From: Bacteroidetes bacterium UBA7688
GTDB taxonomy: Bacteria; Bacteroidota; Bacteroidia; Chitinophagales; Chitinophagaceae
Length of the DNA: 5,403 bases
Direction: 5' to 3'
Assembly: GCA_002482815.1 (NCBI GenBank)
Contig: DLGS01000413.1
Span: 1-5,403, forward strand
The position numbers were made by a program, and so were the translations under genes. Below the pieces are notes generated by a model that did not search any database, had not been told where the DNA came from, and saw only the letters and a program-made list of their open reading frames with translations. Shown piece after piece: positions 1-5,403 of the stretch; the first letter of the stretch is position 1, and each line of letters starts with the position of its first letter.

Positions 1-980
1 GCAAAGCACCGGATTCGATTACCGTCAGGGGTTTGGGAAGCGACACGATTAATTTTCCACAAAAAACAATACTACTGACACCCGGAGCAGGCAAATATAC
101 CTGCACTTATCCAACAGGAGCAGCAACTAAAATGTTCCCCGCCGGAATTGTCAATTATTATGCACCATTTACCATCTACTGGGAAATATCATTTGATAAA
201 GGCGCTACATGGTTGCGTGCTGATACGACTGACCATAAAGTCTATGTTACAAAGAGCACGCCGATGATTGAAACAAGCAATTTTAAATATTTCCACACCG
301 TCCTGGAATTGAGTTGCAAAAATGCAAAAGGACAAACGACAGACACAGGCATCATCAGTAAATGCTGGAGCGAATTTACGGACCAGATAGTGCTGAACCA
401 CAATGGCGATTCTTTGCATTATTATAAGAACTATGTTACATCTAATACTGTTCTGCCTTTATTAATGAAATACAGGACGGCCCAGTGTTACACTTTTGCG
501 CAATTGTTTGCATCCATGATTAAGGTGCAGGGTGTAGCAAAAACCAACAACTATGTTTTCATCACGCCAAAAGCAATGACTTCTCCCTGCGGAGGCAGTG
601 TAAACCGTTTCCTGGTGAAAAACTGGAAATTCGTAAAAAAATCTGACTCAGCGGCTTGTCCATCCTTCCCTTATAAAAATACCTATACCGGTACATTATT
701 AACCACAAGCGGTTATATATTTACCACCGCAGATGTTATAGACCAATCCGGCATCAACGGTTCTTGCAATAAAAACCCGTCTTCTTTTTTCAATAATCAC
801 CAAATCTGCAAATATGATGGTGTATATTATGATGCTTGTTACGGTGTGAAATTTAATCTATTAACAGACATTAAAACTGCAGCATTTGATGGATGGGGAG
901 TACAGTTAGCCCCCAATACCTACAACTTCACAAATGATATGAGTAAAACCGATTTAGCAGAAACGATAAATACATTTTAG
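1..980 (+). CDS. Transglutaminase-like cysteine-rich protein, C-terminal part (5' truncated by window edge)
   Basis: The reading frame is open from base 3 to the TAG at 978-980, so the gene begins upstream. The TTG at 33 is only an internal Leu codon. Residue numbers here count from that Leu as residue 1. The segment QCYTFAQLFASMIKVQGV (from residue 151) matches the core helix of transglutaminase/protease-like domains with nucleophile Cys152. NHQ (His256) and YYDAC (Asp267), separated by a short YDGVYYD hairpin, supply the other two triad residues. Upstream, IYWEISFDKGATW and HKVYVT (about residues 48-73), then a segment ending in SLHYY, resemble the region preceding this domain in other bacterial transglutaminase-like proteins. 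Eight further cysteines are visible, which suggests disulfides and export, but the N-terminus and any signal peptide lie outside the window. Such domains can be peptidases, amidases or crosslinkers; the substrate is unknown. The next gene starts one base after the stop, so the two are probably cotranscribed and translationally coupled. Confidence 0.75.
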   Translation, partial: KAPDSITVRGLGSDTINFPQKTILLTPGAGKYTCTYPTGAATKMFPAGIVNYYAPFTIYWEISFDKGATWLRADTTDHKVYVTKSTPMIETSNFKYFHTVLELSCKNAKGQTTDTGIISKCWSEFTDQIVLNHNGDSLHYYKNYVTSNTVLPLLMKYRTAQCYTFAQLFASMIKVQGVAKTNNYVFITPKAMTSPCGGSVNRFLVKNWKFVKKSDSAACPSFPYKNTYTGTLLTTSGYIFTTADVIDQSGINGSCNKNPSSFFNNHQICKYDGVYYDACYGVKFNLLTDIKTAAFDGWGVQLAPNTYNFTNDMSKTDLAETINTF

Positions 981-981
981 A

Positions 982-1830
982 ATGAAACCACTGATTAAAA
1001 TATCGCTGCTGTTATTTTTTGCATTATTGATGCAAAGAGAAACGGCTGTTGCGCAAATAAAGATTGAAAGAAAAATTATCATCCAAAACGAAAAATATTA
1101 TTTTTTCACCATTGATGAAGAAAGCCAGTTAGCCACTTTACACACCGGTCCGGTTTTTGAGAAACTAAACAAGGCTAAAAAATACCAAATGCCGATAGGA
1201 CGCGAGCTCAGCGATCCATTCAACCCATTAAGCTTTGATATTAATGACAATGAATTGACCGGCATCAATTGGATTTTGAATAGTAATAATGACAGAAACG
1301 AAGCACTAAAGAAAATTGACATTGCAGAATGGAAAAAGCCGCAAGCAGAATGGGCAAATGAGCGATGGGCCCAGACAAGCTTTAACATGCCAACAATTGC
1401 ACCAAATGATCCCTGGCTTAGAATGCTGGAGGTGAACAATATACTGGATAACACCTTTTTTGACCTGGTAAAAAATGAAAATCCGGTAATGGCTGTTTGC
1501 AACCAAAACCAACTTTGGATCAGCAGATATAACGGAACGGAATGGAAAACTTCGGCTGCAATTCCTGTTAACTTTAAAACTTACTTTTCTATCATTGAAA
1601 ATAATGGCAAAGCTTTTATTGCTGATAATATTGGCAACATTTTTATTGCAGACGAAGCCGGCCGTCAACTGATAATAAAAAGTAAAGCAATAACAACAAA
1701 GGAACAACTATTAATCATCGACAAAGATCACAAATCCTATTATACAGTACCGGCAGAAGCTATTGAAGCAGGACAAATGTTGGATATTGAAAAGATCATA
1801 CACGAATCGGGAACAGAAATCATTTTTTAA
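982..1830 (+). CDS. Secreted protein of unknown function, 282 residues
   Basis: I do not recognise this family. The N-terminus is a clear Sec signal peptide: basic MKPLIK, a hydrophobic stretch at residues 7-17, and a likely cleavage after AVA at residues 22-24. There is no lipobox cysteine, so the mature protein should be periplasmic, or surface-exposed if exported further. Residues 25-60 look like alternating beta strands. A middle part is rich in Trp, Asn and Asp (W97, W117, W124, W129, W145). Residues 168-225 contain strand-turn-strand units such as NQNQLWISRYNGTEW and NGKAFIADNIGNIFIADE that resemble beta-propeller blades, although too few repeats are visible to call a propeller. Only one cysteine (C173) is present, in contrast to the preceding gene. 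No T9SS sorting domain is seen at the C-terminus. The ATG lies one base after the upstream stop and ten bases separate its TAA from the next gene, so it sits mid-operon and probably works with its neighbours. Confidence 0.8.
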   Translation: MKPLIKISLLLFFALLMQRETAVAQIKIERKIIIQNEKYYFFTIDEESQLATLHTGPVFEKLNKAKKYQMPIGRELSDPFNPLSFDINDNELTGINWILNSNNDRNEALKKIDIAEWKKPQAEWANERWAQTSFNMPTIAPNDPWLRMLEVNNILDNTFFDLVKNENPVMAVCNQNQLWISRYNGTEWKTSAAIPVNFKTYFSIIENNGKAFIADNIGNIFIADEAGRQLIIKSKAITTKEQLLIIDKDHKSYYTVPAEAIEAGQMLDIEKIIHESGTEIIF

Positions 1831-1840
1831 ACTTCTTTAT

Positions 1841-2407
1841 ATGAAATCCTTTTACAGTTTTATCTTCCTTTTATTGCTATCCTTCGGGGCAAGCGCTGCT
1901 AACCTTACTGCCAGCAGTAATCCTGCAAGCTTTGGCAAAAAAGACGGGAAAATCACACTTATTATAAGTGGCGGATTTGCTCCCTACATCGTAAGCTGGA
2001 CGGGACCTTCAGGGTATTCCTCCTCCAAGCTGAGTCCAGACTCTTTGGGCGCCGGCACTTATTGTGTAACGGTGACAGACCAATATTGTGGCGTTGCGAA
2101 AATGTGTGTGACAGTGAGCGAAAAAACAAACAGTATAGCAGAACTTGCTGAAAGCAAAACGAAAATATACCCCAACCCATTTGAGGATGAAATATCGATA
2201 GAGCTGGAACCTGGTGTTTCAGGTAATGTTCAGCTTTCATTATTCGACCTGTCAGGAAGACTTGTAGCCTCAAAATCAACCGAAGCAAAACAAAAACTCG
2301 ACTGGAAGATCGGCACAAACCTGCCTGCAGGAAATTATTTCATTCAGGTGAAAGGAGATAATGGAATTGATATCCGCAGAAAAATCAGCACGATGGGCAA
2401 CGAATAG
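1841..2407 (+). CDS. Small secreted protein with one SprB-like repeat and a T9SS type A sorting domain
   Basis: The 188-residue product starts at ATG 1841, because this start places a signal peptide at the N-terminus (hydrophobic residues 7-16, likely cleavage after ASA at 17-19). The in-frame ATG at 1763 would overlap the previous gene by 68 bases and bury the signal peptide. Residues 21-95 form an Ig-like SprB-type repeat: NLTASSNPASFGKKDGKI, then GGFAPYIVSW, then GAGTYCVTVTD, the usual pattern of these adhesin repeats. Residues 108-184 form a type IX sorting domain with the diagnostic YPNPF (110-114), LSLFDLSGRLV (132-142) and LPAGNYFIQV (161-170). Proteins with this tail cross the outer membrane by T9SS and are usually released or anchored to the surface. 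The tail ends in KISTMGNE, slightly beyond the usual basic end. Cys75, Cys83 and Cys89 lie in or just after the repeat. Known SprB-repeat proteins are often large with many copies; a single copy in such a short protein suggests a small surface or binding subunit. That role is inferred. Confidence 0.85.
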   Translation: MKSFYSFIFLLLLSFGASAANLTASSNPASFGKKDGKITLIISGGFAPYIVSWTGPSGYSSSKLSPDSLGAGTYCVTVTDQYCGVAKMCVTVSEKTNSIAELAESKTKIYPNPFEDEISIELEPGVSGNVQLSLFDLSGRLVASKSTEAKQKLDWKIGTNLPAGNYFIQVKGDNGIDIRRKISTMGNE

Positions 2408-2438
2408 CGCAAAATCTTCAGATAAATGTATTTATCAC

Positions 2439-2484
2439 AGCGGCGAAAAGCAATCTTAAAATTTGCCTTTCGCCGCTCGTTTTT
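2439..2484 (+). terminator. Intrinsic terminator of the three-gene secreted operon
   Basis: The left arm at 2439-2453 (AGCGGCGAAAAGCAA) pairs with the right arm at 2463-2477 (TTGCCTTTCGCCGCT) over 15 positions with one mismatch (A2449 opposite C2467). The loop is 9 bases, and after CG a run of five T follows (2480-2484). It lies 31 bases after the stop of the sorting-domain gene, so it closes that operon. It also shows that the in-frame TTG at 2463, which could be mistaken for the ccmC start, lies inside the hairpin. Confidence 0.85.
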
Positions 2485-2498
2485 ATCCTTTACCTTTG
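2468..2498 (+). promoter_or_regulatory. Candidate Bacteroidota-type promoter for ccmC
   Basis: TACCTTTG at 2491-2498 fits the -7 consensus TAnnTTTG used by the main sigma factor of Bacteroidota. A weaker -33 match, TTTC at 2468-2471, stands 19 bases upstream, close to the expected spacing, and falls in the right arm of the terminator hairpin. Transcription would begin about 2503-2506, giving a very short leader before the ATG at 2517. The -7 box is convincing; the -33 box is only three of four bases. Confidence 0.5.
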
Positions 2499-2516
2499 GC
2501 GAAATTTCAGAAAACG

Positions 2517-3197
2517 ATGCGCCAGAACTGGTGGAAAGTATTGACGGTAATTATTCTATTCTATGTGCTGATTGCAGGCTTTTTAGTACCTGTACCGGCC
2601 CGCGAAATTCTCAACGAAACCATTCGCAATCTTTATTTCCACGTACCCATGTGGTTTACGATGATAGTTCTTTTCGGAGCGTCGGCATGGTCAGCAGTAA
2701 AATATTTGCGCAGCGGAAAAATTGAAGATGATATCGCTTCGTCTGCACTTGCATCAACCGGTATTTTCTTTAGTATTTTAGGCATGCTCACCGGCATGGA
2801 GTGGGCTCAATATACCTGGGGCGCCGCATGGAGCAACGATCCTAAGCAATTGGGCACTGCCTTATGTATGCTTACCTATTTTGCCTATTGGGTATTGCGT
2901 GGCGGAATGAAAGATGAAGACAAACGGGCCAAAATCAGCGCCGTGTATAATATTTTCATTTTTGCCCTGATGATTCCCTTAATTTTTATCTTACCCCGGA
3001 TGGTCGACTCCTTGCATCCCGGAAATGGAGGCAATCCCGCATTCAGCAATTATGACCTGGACAGTACAATGAGACTGGTATTTTATCCGGCAGTCATCGG
3101 ATGGATTATGTTTGGATTCTGGCTGTCCTCTTTACTCAACAGGGTACAATTATTACAGCAGAAAAAGAAAGAACAGGAATTCGATATTTTAAACTAG
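2517..3197 (+). CDS. ccmC: Cytochrome c biogenesis protein CcmC (heme-handling inner-membrane protein)
   Basis: The 226-residue product is a multi-pass inner-membrane protein of the CcmC/CcmF/CcsA heme-handling family. In system I cytochrome c maturation CcmC binds heme on the periplasmic side and loads it onto the chaperone CcmE. About six membrane segments are visible (roughly residues 8-25, 43-61, 77-95, 112-129, 143-160 and 190-208). The two heme-ligand histidines of the family are present: His42 in NLYFHVPMW and His167 in DSLHPGNGG. The tryptophan-rich loop between them reads WGAAWSNDPK (101-110), a shortened form of the classical WGxxWxWDxR; I recall the same form in other Bacteroidota homologues. 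The start is ATG 2517, followed by MRQNWWK. A TTG at 2463 would add 18 residues but lies inside the upstream terminator and ahead of the promoter box. The length is close to the family norm of about 240. A CcmD-like gene follows 12 bases later, which supports the call. Confidence 0.92.
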   Translation: MRQNWWKVLTVIILFYVLIAGFLVPVPAREILNETIRNLYFHVPMWFTMIVLFGASAWSAVKYLRSGKIEDDIASSALASTGIFFSILGMLTGMEWAQYTWGAAWSNDPKQLGTALCMLTYFAYWVLRGGMKDEDKRAKISAVYNIFIFALMIPLIFILPRMVDSLHPGNGGNPAFSNYDLDSTMRLVFYPAVIGWIMFGFWLSSLLNRVQLLQQKKKEQEFDILN

Positions 3198-3209
3198 AAA
3201 ATCGCTTTT

Positions 3210-3416
3210 ATGAACCGTATCAGTTCGTTTTTATTATCATTAATTATACTATTAAGCTTCAGCTTTGAAGCTCAGGCACAGGAAATGGCAGGCGGTATGC
3301 GCAGCGATGGCAAAATATACGTTGTAATTTTTGTTTTAGCGACTATATTTGCAGGAATTTTCGCTTTTTTAGTATACATCGAACGGAGGCTAAAAGAATT
3401 AGAATCAAAAAAATAA
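3210..3416 (+). CDS. ccmD: CcmD-family small membrane protein
   Basis: The 68-residue product has an N-terminal hydrophobic signal or membrane segment (residues 5-19, followed by EAQAQ, a plausible cleavage site) and a second membrane helix at about residues 37-56. It ends in a short charged cytoplasmic tail, ERRLKELESKK. The pattern KIYVVIFVLATIFAGIFAFLVYIERRLKELE is characteristic of the small CcmD family of Bacteroidota. In system I maturation CcmD stabilises the complex of CcmC with holo-CcmE and helps release heme-loaded CcmE. Classical CcmD has a single membrane helix; the extra N-terminal hydrophobic segment here is probably a cleaved signal peptide and belongs to the alternative CcmD type. 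The ATG lies 12 bases after the ccmC stop, so the two genes are very likely cotranscribed. The sequence is short, so the assignment rests on pattern plus context. Confidence 0.8.
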   Translation: MNRISSFLLSLIILLSFSFEAQAQEMAGGMRSDGKIYVVIFVLATIFAGIFAFLVYIERRLKELESKK

Positions 3417-3421
3417 TCATC

Positions 3422-3451
3422 TAAATTTTTAAAAACAAACAGCAAAAAATC
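3422..3451 (+). promoter_or_regulatory. Possible internal promoter and A-rich leader of the glutamate dehydrogenase gene
   Basis: TAAATTTT at 3422-3429 matches TAnnTTTG except for the last base. TTAG at 3399-3402, 19 bases upstream, is a poor -33 match. The following leader (3430-3451) is nearly all A and C with no Shine-Dalgarno sequence, as is common before highly expressed Bacteroidota genes. The 35-base gap after ccmD leaves room for a separate start of transcription, but read-through from ccmCD is equally possible. Confidence 0.3.
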
Positions 3452-4861
3452 ATGTCAGGAACGTACAGTTTTTTTCAGGGTGTAGAACGCAACTTCGACA
3501 AGGCGTCGGTTTATACCCGCTTCGAAAAAGGAATCCTTGAGCAAATCAAAGCTTGTAACTCAGTTTACAGAATGAAATTTCCTGTGCGCATCGGCGATCA
3601 GGTTGAGGTAATTGAAGCATACCGCGTACAGCATTCTCACCACAAATTGCCGTGTAAAGGTGGTATCCGTTACAGCATGGATGTAAACCAGGATGAAGTA
3701 ATGGCTTTGGCTGCGTTGATGACGTATAAATGTGCTATTGTAAACGTTCCTTTTGGTGGAGCTAAAGGTGGTATCAAAATCGATCCTAAAAAATACACTC
3801 CATTCGAACTTGAAAAAATCACACGTCGTTATGCATCTGAACTGGTAAAGAAAAACTTTATCGGTGCCGGTATTGACGTTCCTGCTCCTGACTACGGAAC
3901 CGGTGCTCGTGAAATGAGCTGGATTGCTGATACTTTCGCTACTTTAAATCCGGGCGACATCAATGCTTTGGGTTGTGTAACCGGTAAGCCGGTAAGCCAG
4001 GGCGGTGTAAACGGTCGTACAGAAGCTACTGGTCTGGGTATTTTCTATGGTATCCGCGAAGTGGTGAATGTTGCTGAAGACATGAAAAAAATTGGCCTGA
4101 CTACAGGTGTAGAAGGTAAAAAAGTAGTGGTACAAGGTTTGGGTAATGTGGGTTACCACGCTGCTAAATTCTTTGCTGAAGCAGGCGCTATCCTTGTTGG
4201 TCTTGCAGAATATGAAGGTGGTATCTACAGCGAAAAAGGTTTAAACCTTGAAGACGTAATGGCTCACCGCAAATCAACAGGTTCTATCCTTGGATTCCCG
4301 GGTGCAACGGATATCAAAAACAGCCTTGACACTTTGGAAGTGGATTGCGACATCCTGATTCCAGCTGCTCTTGAAGCGGTAATCACAGGTGACAATGCTC
4401 CACGTATCAAAGCAAAAATCATTGGAGAAGGTGCAAACGGACCTTTGACTCCGGATGCTGACGTTATCCTGAATGCAAAAGGTGTTATCGTAGTTCCGGA
4501 TATGTACCTGAATGCAGGTGGTGTAACGGTGTCATACTTTGAGTGGTTGAAAAACCTGAGCCATGTTCGTTTTGGCCGTCTGGACAAACGTTTCAGTGAA
4601 AATCAGAATGCTACCATCCTGAAATCTTTCGAAAGCCTGGTAGGCAAGAAATTAGATGATGTTGAACGTCGTCAGATCCAACACGGTCCGGATGAAATTG
4701 ATCTGGTTTATTCCGGTCTTGAAGACACGATGATTGGTTCTTATCACGAAATCCGTGAGTCTTTGCTTTCTTCGGGAGCTGAAGATATGCGTACAGCTGC
4801 ATTTGTTGTTTCTATCAACAAAGTGGGTGTTGCTTATGAGCAATTGGGTATCTTCCCTTAG
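3452..4861 (+). CDS. Glutamate dehydrogenase (Glu/Leu/Phe/Val dehydrogenase family)
   Basis: The 469-residue cytoplasmic enzyme should interconvert glutamate and 2-oxoglutarate plus ammonia with NAD(P)(H), linking nitrogen assimilation or amino acid breakdown to the TCA cycle. The substrate domain carries the expected lysines: Lys69 in LPCKGGIRY, Lys93 in MTYKCAIVN and catalytic Lys105 in PFGGAKGG, with Asp147 in VPAPDYGTG as the catalytic acid. The Rossmann domain shows GLGNVG (229-234). The acidic Glu253 at the end of the next strand (GLAEYEGG) hints at NAD(H), but this is not decisive. NAGGVTVSYFEW (354-365) is the conserved C-terminal family block. The protein is longer than the roughly 420-450 residues typical of hexameric enzymes; the extra length is in the C-terminal part containing HGPDEIDLVYSGLEDTM, which I recall in Bacteroidota homologues. 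Codon use is strongly biased (GGT, GCT, CGT; almost no AGA), unlike the upstream secreted genes, and suggests high expression. Leucine or valine dehydrogenase is less likely given the length and motifs. Confidence 0.93.
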   Translation: MSGTYSFFQGVERNFDKASVYTRFEKGILEQIKACNSVYRMKFPVRIGDQVEVIEAYRVQHSHHKLPCKGGIRYSMDVNQDEVMALAALMTYKCAIVNVPFGGAKGGIKIDPKKYTPFELEKITRRYASELVKKNFIGAGIDVPAPDYGTGAREMSWIADTFATLNPGDINALGCVTGKPVSQGGVNGRTEATGLGIFYGIREVVNVAEDMKKIGLTTGVEGKKVVVQGLGNVGYHAAKFFAEAGAILVGLAEYEGGIYSEKGLNLEDVMAHRKSTGSILGFPGATDIKNSLDTLEVDCDILIPAALEAVITGDNAPRIKAKIIGEGANGPLTPDADVILNAKGVIVVPDMYLNAGGVTVSYFEWLKNLSHVRFGRLDKRFSENQNATILKSFESLVGKKLDDVERRQIQHGPDEIDLVYSGLEDTMIGSYHEIRESLLSSGAEDMRTAAFVVSINKVGVAYEQLGIFP

Positions 4862-4883
4862 TCAATACAAATATTGTTATTAC

Positions 4884-4919
4884 AACCGCCGCAAATGCTT
4901 ATTTGCGGCGGTTTTTTTT
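4884..4919 (+). terminator. Strong intrinsic terminator after glutamate dehydrogenase
   Basis: A perfect 13-base stem, AACCGCCGCAAAT (4884-4896) with ATTTGCGGCGGTT (4901-4913), has a four-base GCTT loop, and the right arm runs into eight T (4912-4919). It starts 22 bases after the dehydrogenase stop, so it ends that transcript and insulates the following gene. Confidence 0.95.
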
Positions 4920-4930
4920 ACATTGCATTC

Positions 4931-4942
4931 TTTAGCGCTAAA
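4931..4942 (+). promoter_or_regulatory. Perfect 12-base palindrome in the leader of the CorA-like gene
   Basis: TTTAGCGCTAAA is its own reverse complement and sits 10 bases before the ATG at 4953. It could be a small operator or a weak hairpin, or chance. No clear TAnnTTTG box is seen between the terminator and the start; TACATTG at 4919-4925 is one base short of the consensus. The function is unproven. Confidence 0.25.
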
Positions 4943-4952
4943 AGACGATCTT

Positions 4953-5403
4953 ATGACAGAGCAAATCATCAGTCCCGAAAACCATCCTTACGAGTGGCTT
5001 GACCTGACCGACCCGGGCACGGAAGAACTGTCGGAAATAGCCGCCAGATTTGGATTGCATCCCGAACTGGTAAAAGATTGCCTGCAGCCCGGACATCTGC
5101 CAAAACTGGAAAATCTCGATAATTATTCCTTCCTCATTTTTCGGGTGTATACAGAAAATGATTTCCCGGAAGCAGACACGGTGCAGGAACTAACGGATAA
5201 GATTGCTATTTTCTATTCTGAAAAATTTATCATCACACTTCACAGAAGAAAGCAAAATATTTTTTCGAAACTACGTGAGCTCACAAAGAATCCGGCTAAA
5301 TGCAGCACAAGCCTGACCCTACTGAATGAATTAATCTGGGCATGCCTGCGTACCTATGAGGAACCTTCGCAAATGTTGGCAAAATCGGTAGACTATTATG
5401 AAG
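4953..5403 (+). CDS. corA: CorA-family magnesium/divalent cation transporter, N-terminal part (3' truncated by window edge)
   Basis: The frame opens at ATG 4953 and stays open for 150 codons to the right edge, so the two C-terminal membrane helices and the GMN signature of CorA channels are not visible. The visible cytoplasmic domain has the family pattern in order: YEWLDLTDPGTEELSEIAARFGLHP (13-37), VKDCLQPGHLPKLE (40-53), YSFLIFRVY (58-66), ADTVQELTDKIAIFYSEKFIITLHRR (74-99), and LLNELIWACLRTYE near the edge. CorA forms a pentameric inner-membrane channel for Mg2+ (in some members Co2+, Ni2+ or Zn2+), gated by Mg2+ binding to this domain. A ZntB-like zinc transporter would share the fold, but the HLPK-E block and the following strands fit CorA better. 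It follows a strong terminator, so it should have its own promoter, and no downstream partners can be seen. Confidence 0.88.
   Translation, partial: MTEQIISPENHPYEWLDLTDPGTEELSEIAARFGLHPELVKDCLQPGHLPKLENLDNYSFLIFRVYTENDFPEADTVQELTDKIAIFYSEKFIITLHRRKQNIFSKLRELTKNPAKCSTSLTLLNELIWACLRTYEEPSQMLAKSVDYYE

Noticed and set aside
33..980. TTG at 33 as the true start of the first gene
   Set aside because: The frame is open to the left edge and the upstream codons (KAPDSITVRG) read as normal protein; no signal peptide follows the TTG. The gene is truncated by the window.
1098..1707. Minus-strand open frames opposite the 982-1830 gene
   Set aside because: They are long only because the + strand gene is AT-rich with few stops opposite; no initiation context, signal or motif supports them.
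1763..1840. ATG at 1763 as start of the SprB/T9SS protein
   Set aside because: It overlaps the previous gene by 68 bases and places 26 charged residues ahead of an otherwise perfect signal peptide beginning at 1841.
2439..2477. The CGGCGAAA / TTTCGCCG inverted repeat as an insertion-sequence end or attachment site
   Set aside because: The arms are close together with a 9-base loop, follow a stop codon and are followed by a T-run, which fits an intrinsic terminator; no transposase or target duplication is present.
2426..2725. 99-residue frame overlapping the start of ccmC
   Set aside because: It starts ahead of and runs through the terminator hairpin, lies in another frame of the well-supported ccmC, and its product has no recognisable pattern.
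3944..4843. Minus-strand open frames opposite glutamate dehydrogenase
   Set aside because: They lie wholly within a strongly supported gene with biased codons and show no protein family pattern.

Overview
The window looks like a chromosomal piece of a Bacteroidota genome, probably Chitinophagaceae or a close relative. The evidence is a secreted protein with a SprB-like repeat and a type IX secretion (T9SS) sorting domain, a CcmC/CcmD pair of the Bacteroidota type, a Bacteroidota-style glutamate dehydrogenase, AT-rich intergenic DNA, a TAnnTTTG-type promoter box, and A-rich leaders without Shine-Dalgarno sequences. The lineage is inferred from remembered family features, not from a search. All genes are on the + strand.

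Region 1 (1-2484) is a tight run of three genes for exported or probably exported proteins. The first is the C-terminal part of a cysteine-rich protein cut by the left edge. It carries a complete transglutaminase-like Cys-His-Asp triad. One base later comes a 282-residue protein with a signal peptide that I do not recognise. Ten bases further is a 188-residue protein with a signal peptide, one SprB-like repeat and a T9SS sorting domain. A strong intrinsic terminator (2439-2484) closes the run. The spacing argues for one transcript and a shared role at the cell surface or outside the cell, but that role is unknown.

Region 2 (2485-4919) starts with a promoter-like TACCTTTG box just after the terminator. 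It holds ccmC (inner-membrane heme handling for cytochrome c maturation), a small CcmD-family protein 12 bases later, and a 469-residue glutamate dehydrogenase 35 bases after that. A second strong terminator (4884-4919) ends the unit. The dehydrogenase has codon use typical of a highly expressed gene and may also have its own promoter.

Region 3 (4920-5403) is the start of a CorA-type divalent cation transporter cut by the right edge. A 12-base perfect palindrome lies between the terminator and its start codon.

No RNA genes, CRISPR arrays, insertion sequences or long repeats were seen. The least explained part is the three-gene secreted cassette on the left. The rest is ordinary housekeeping content with a few lineage-specific details.
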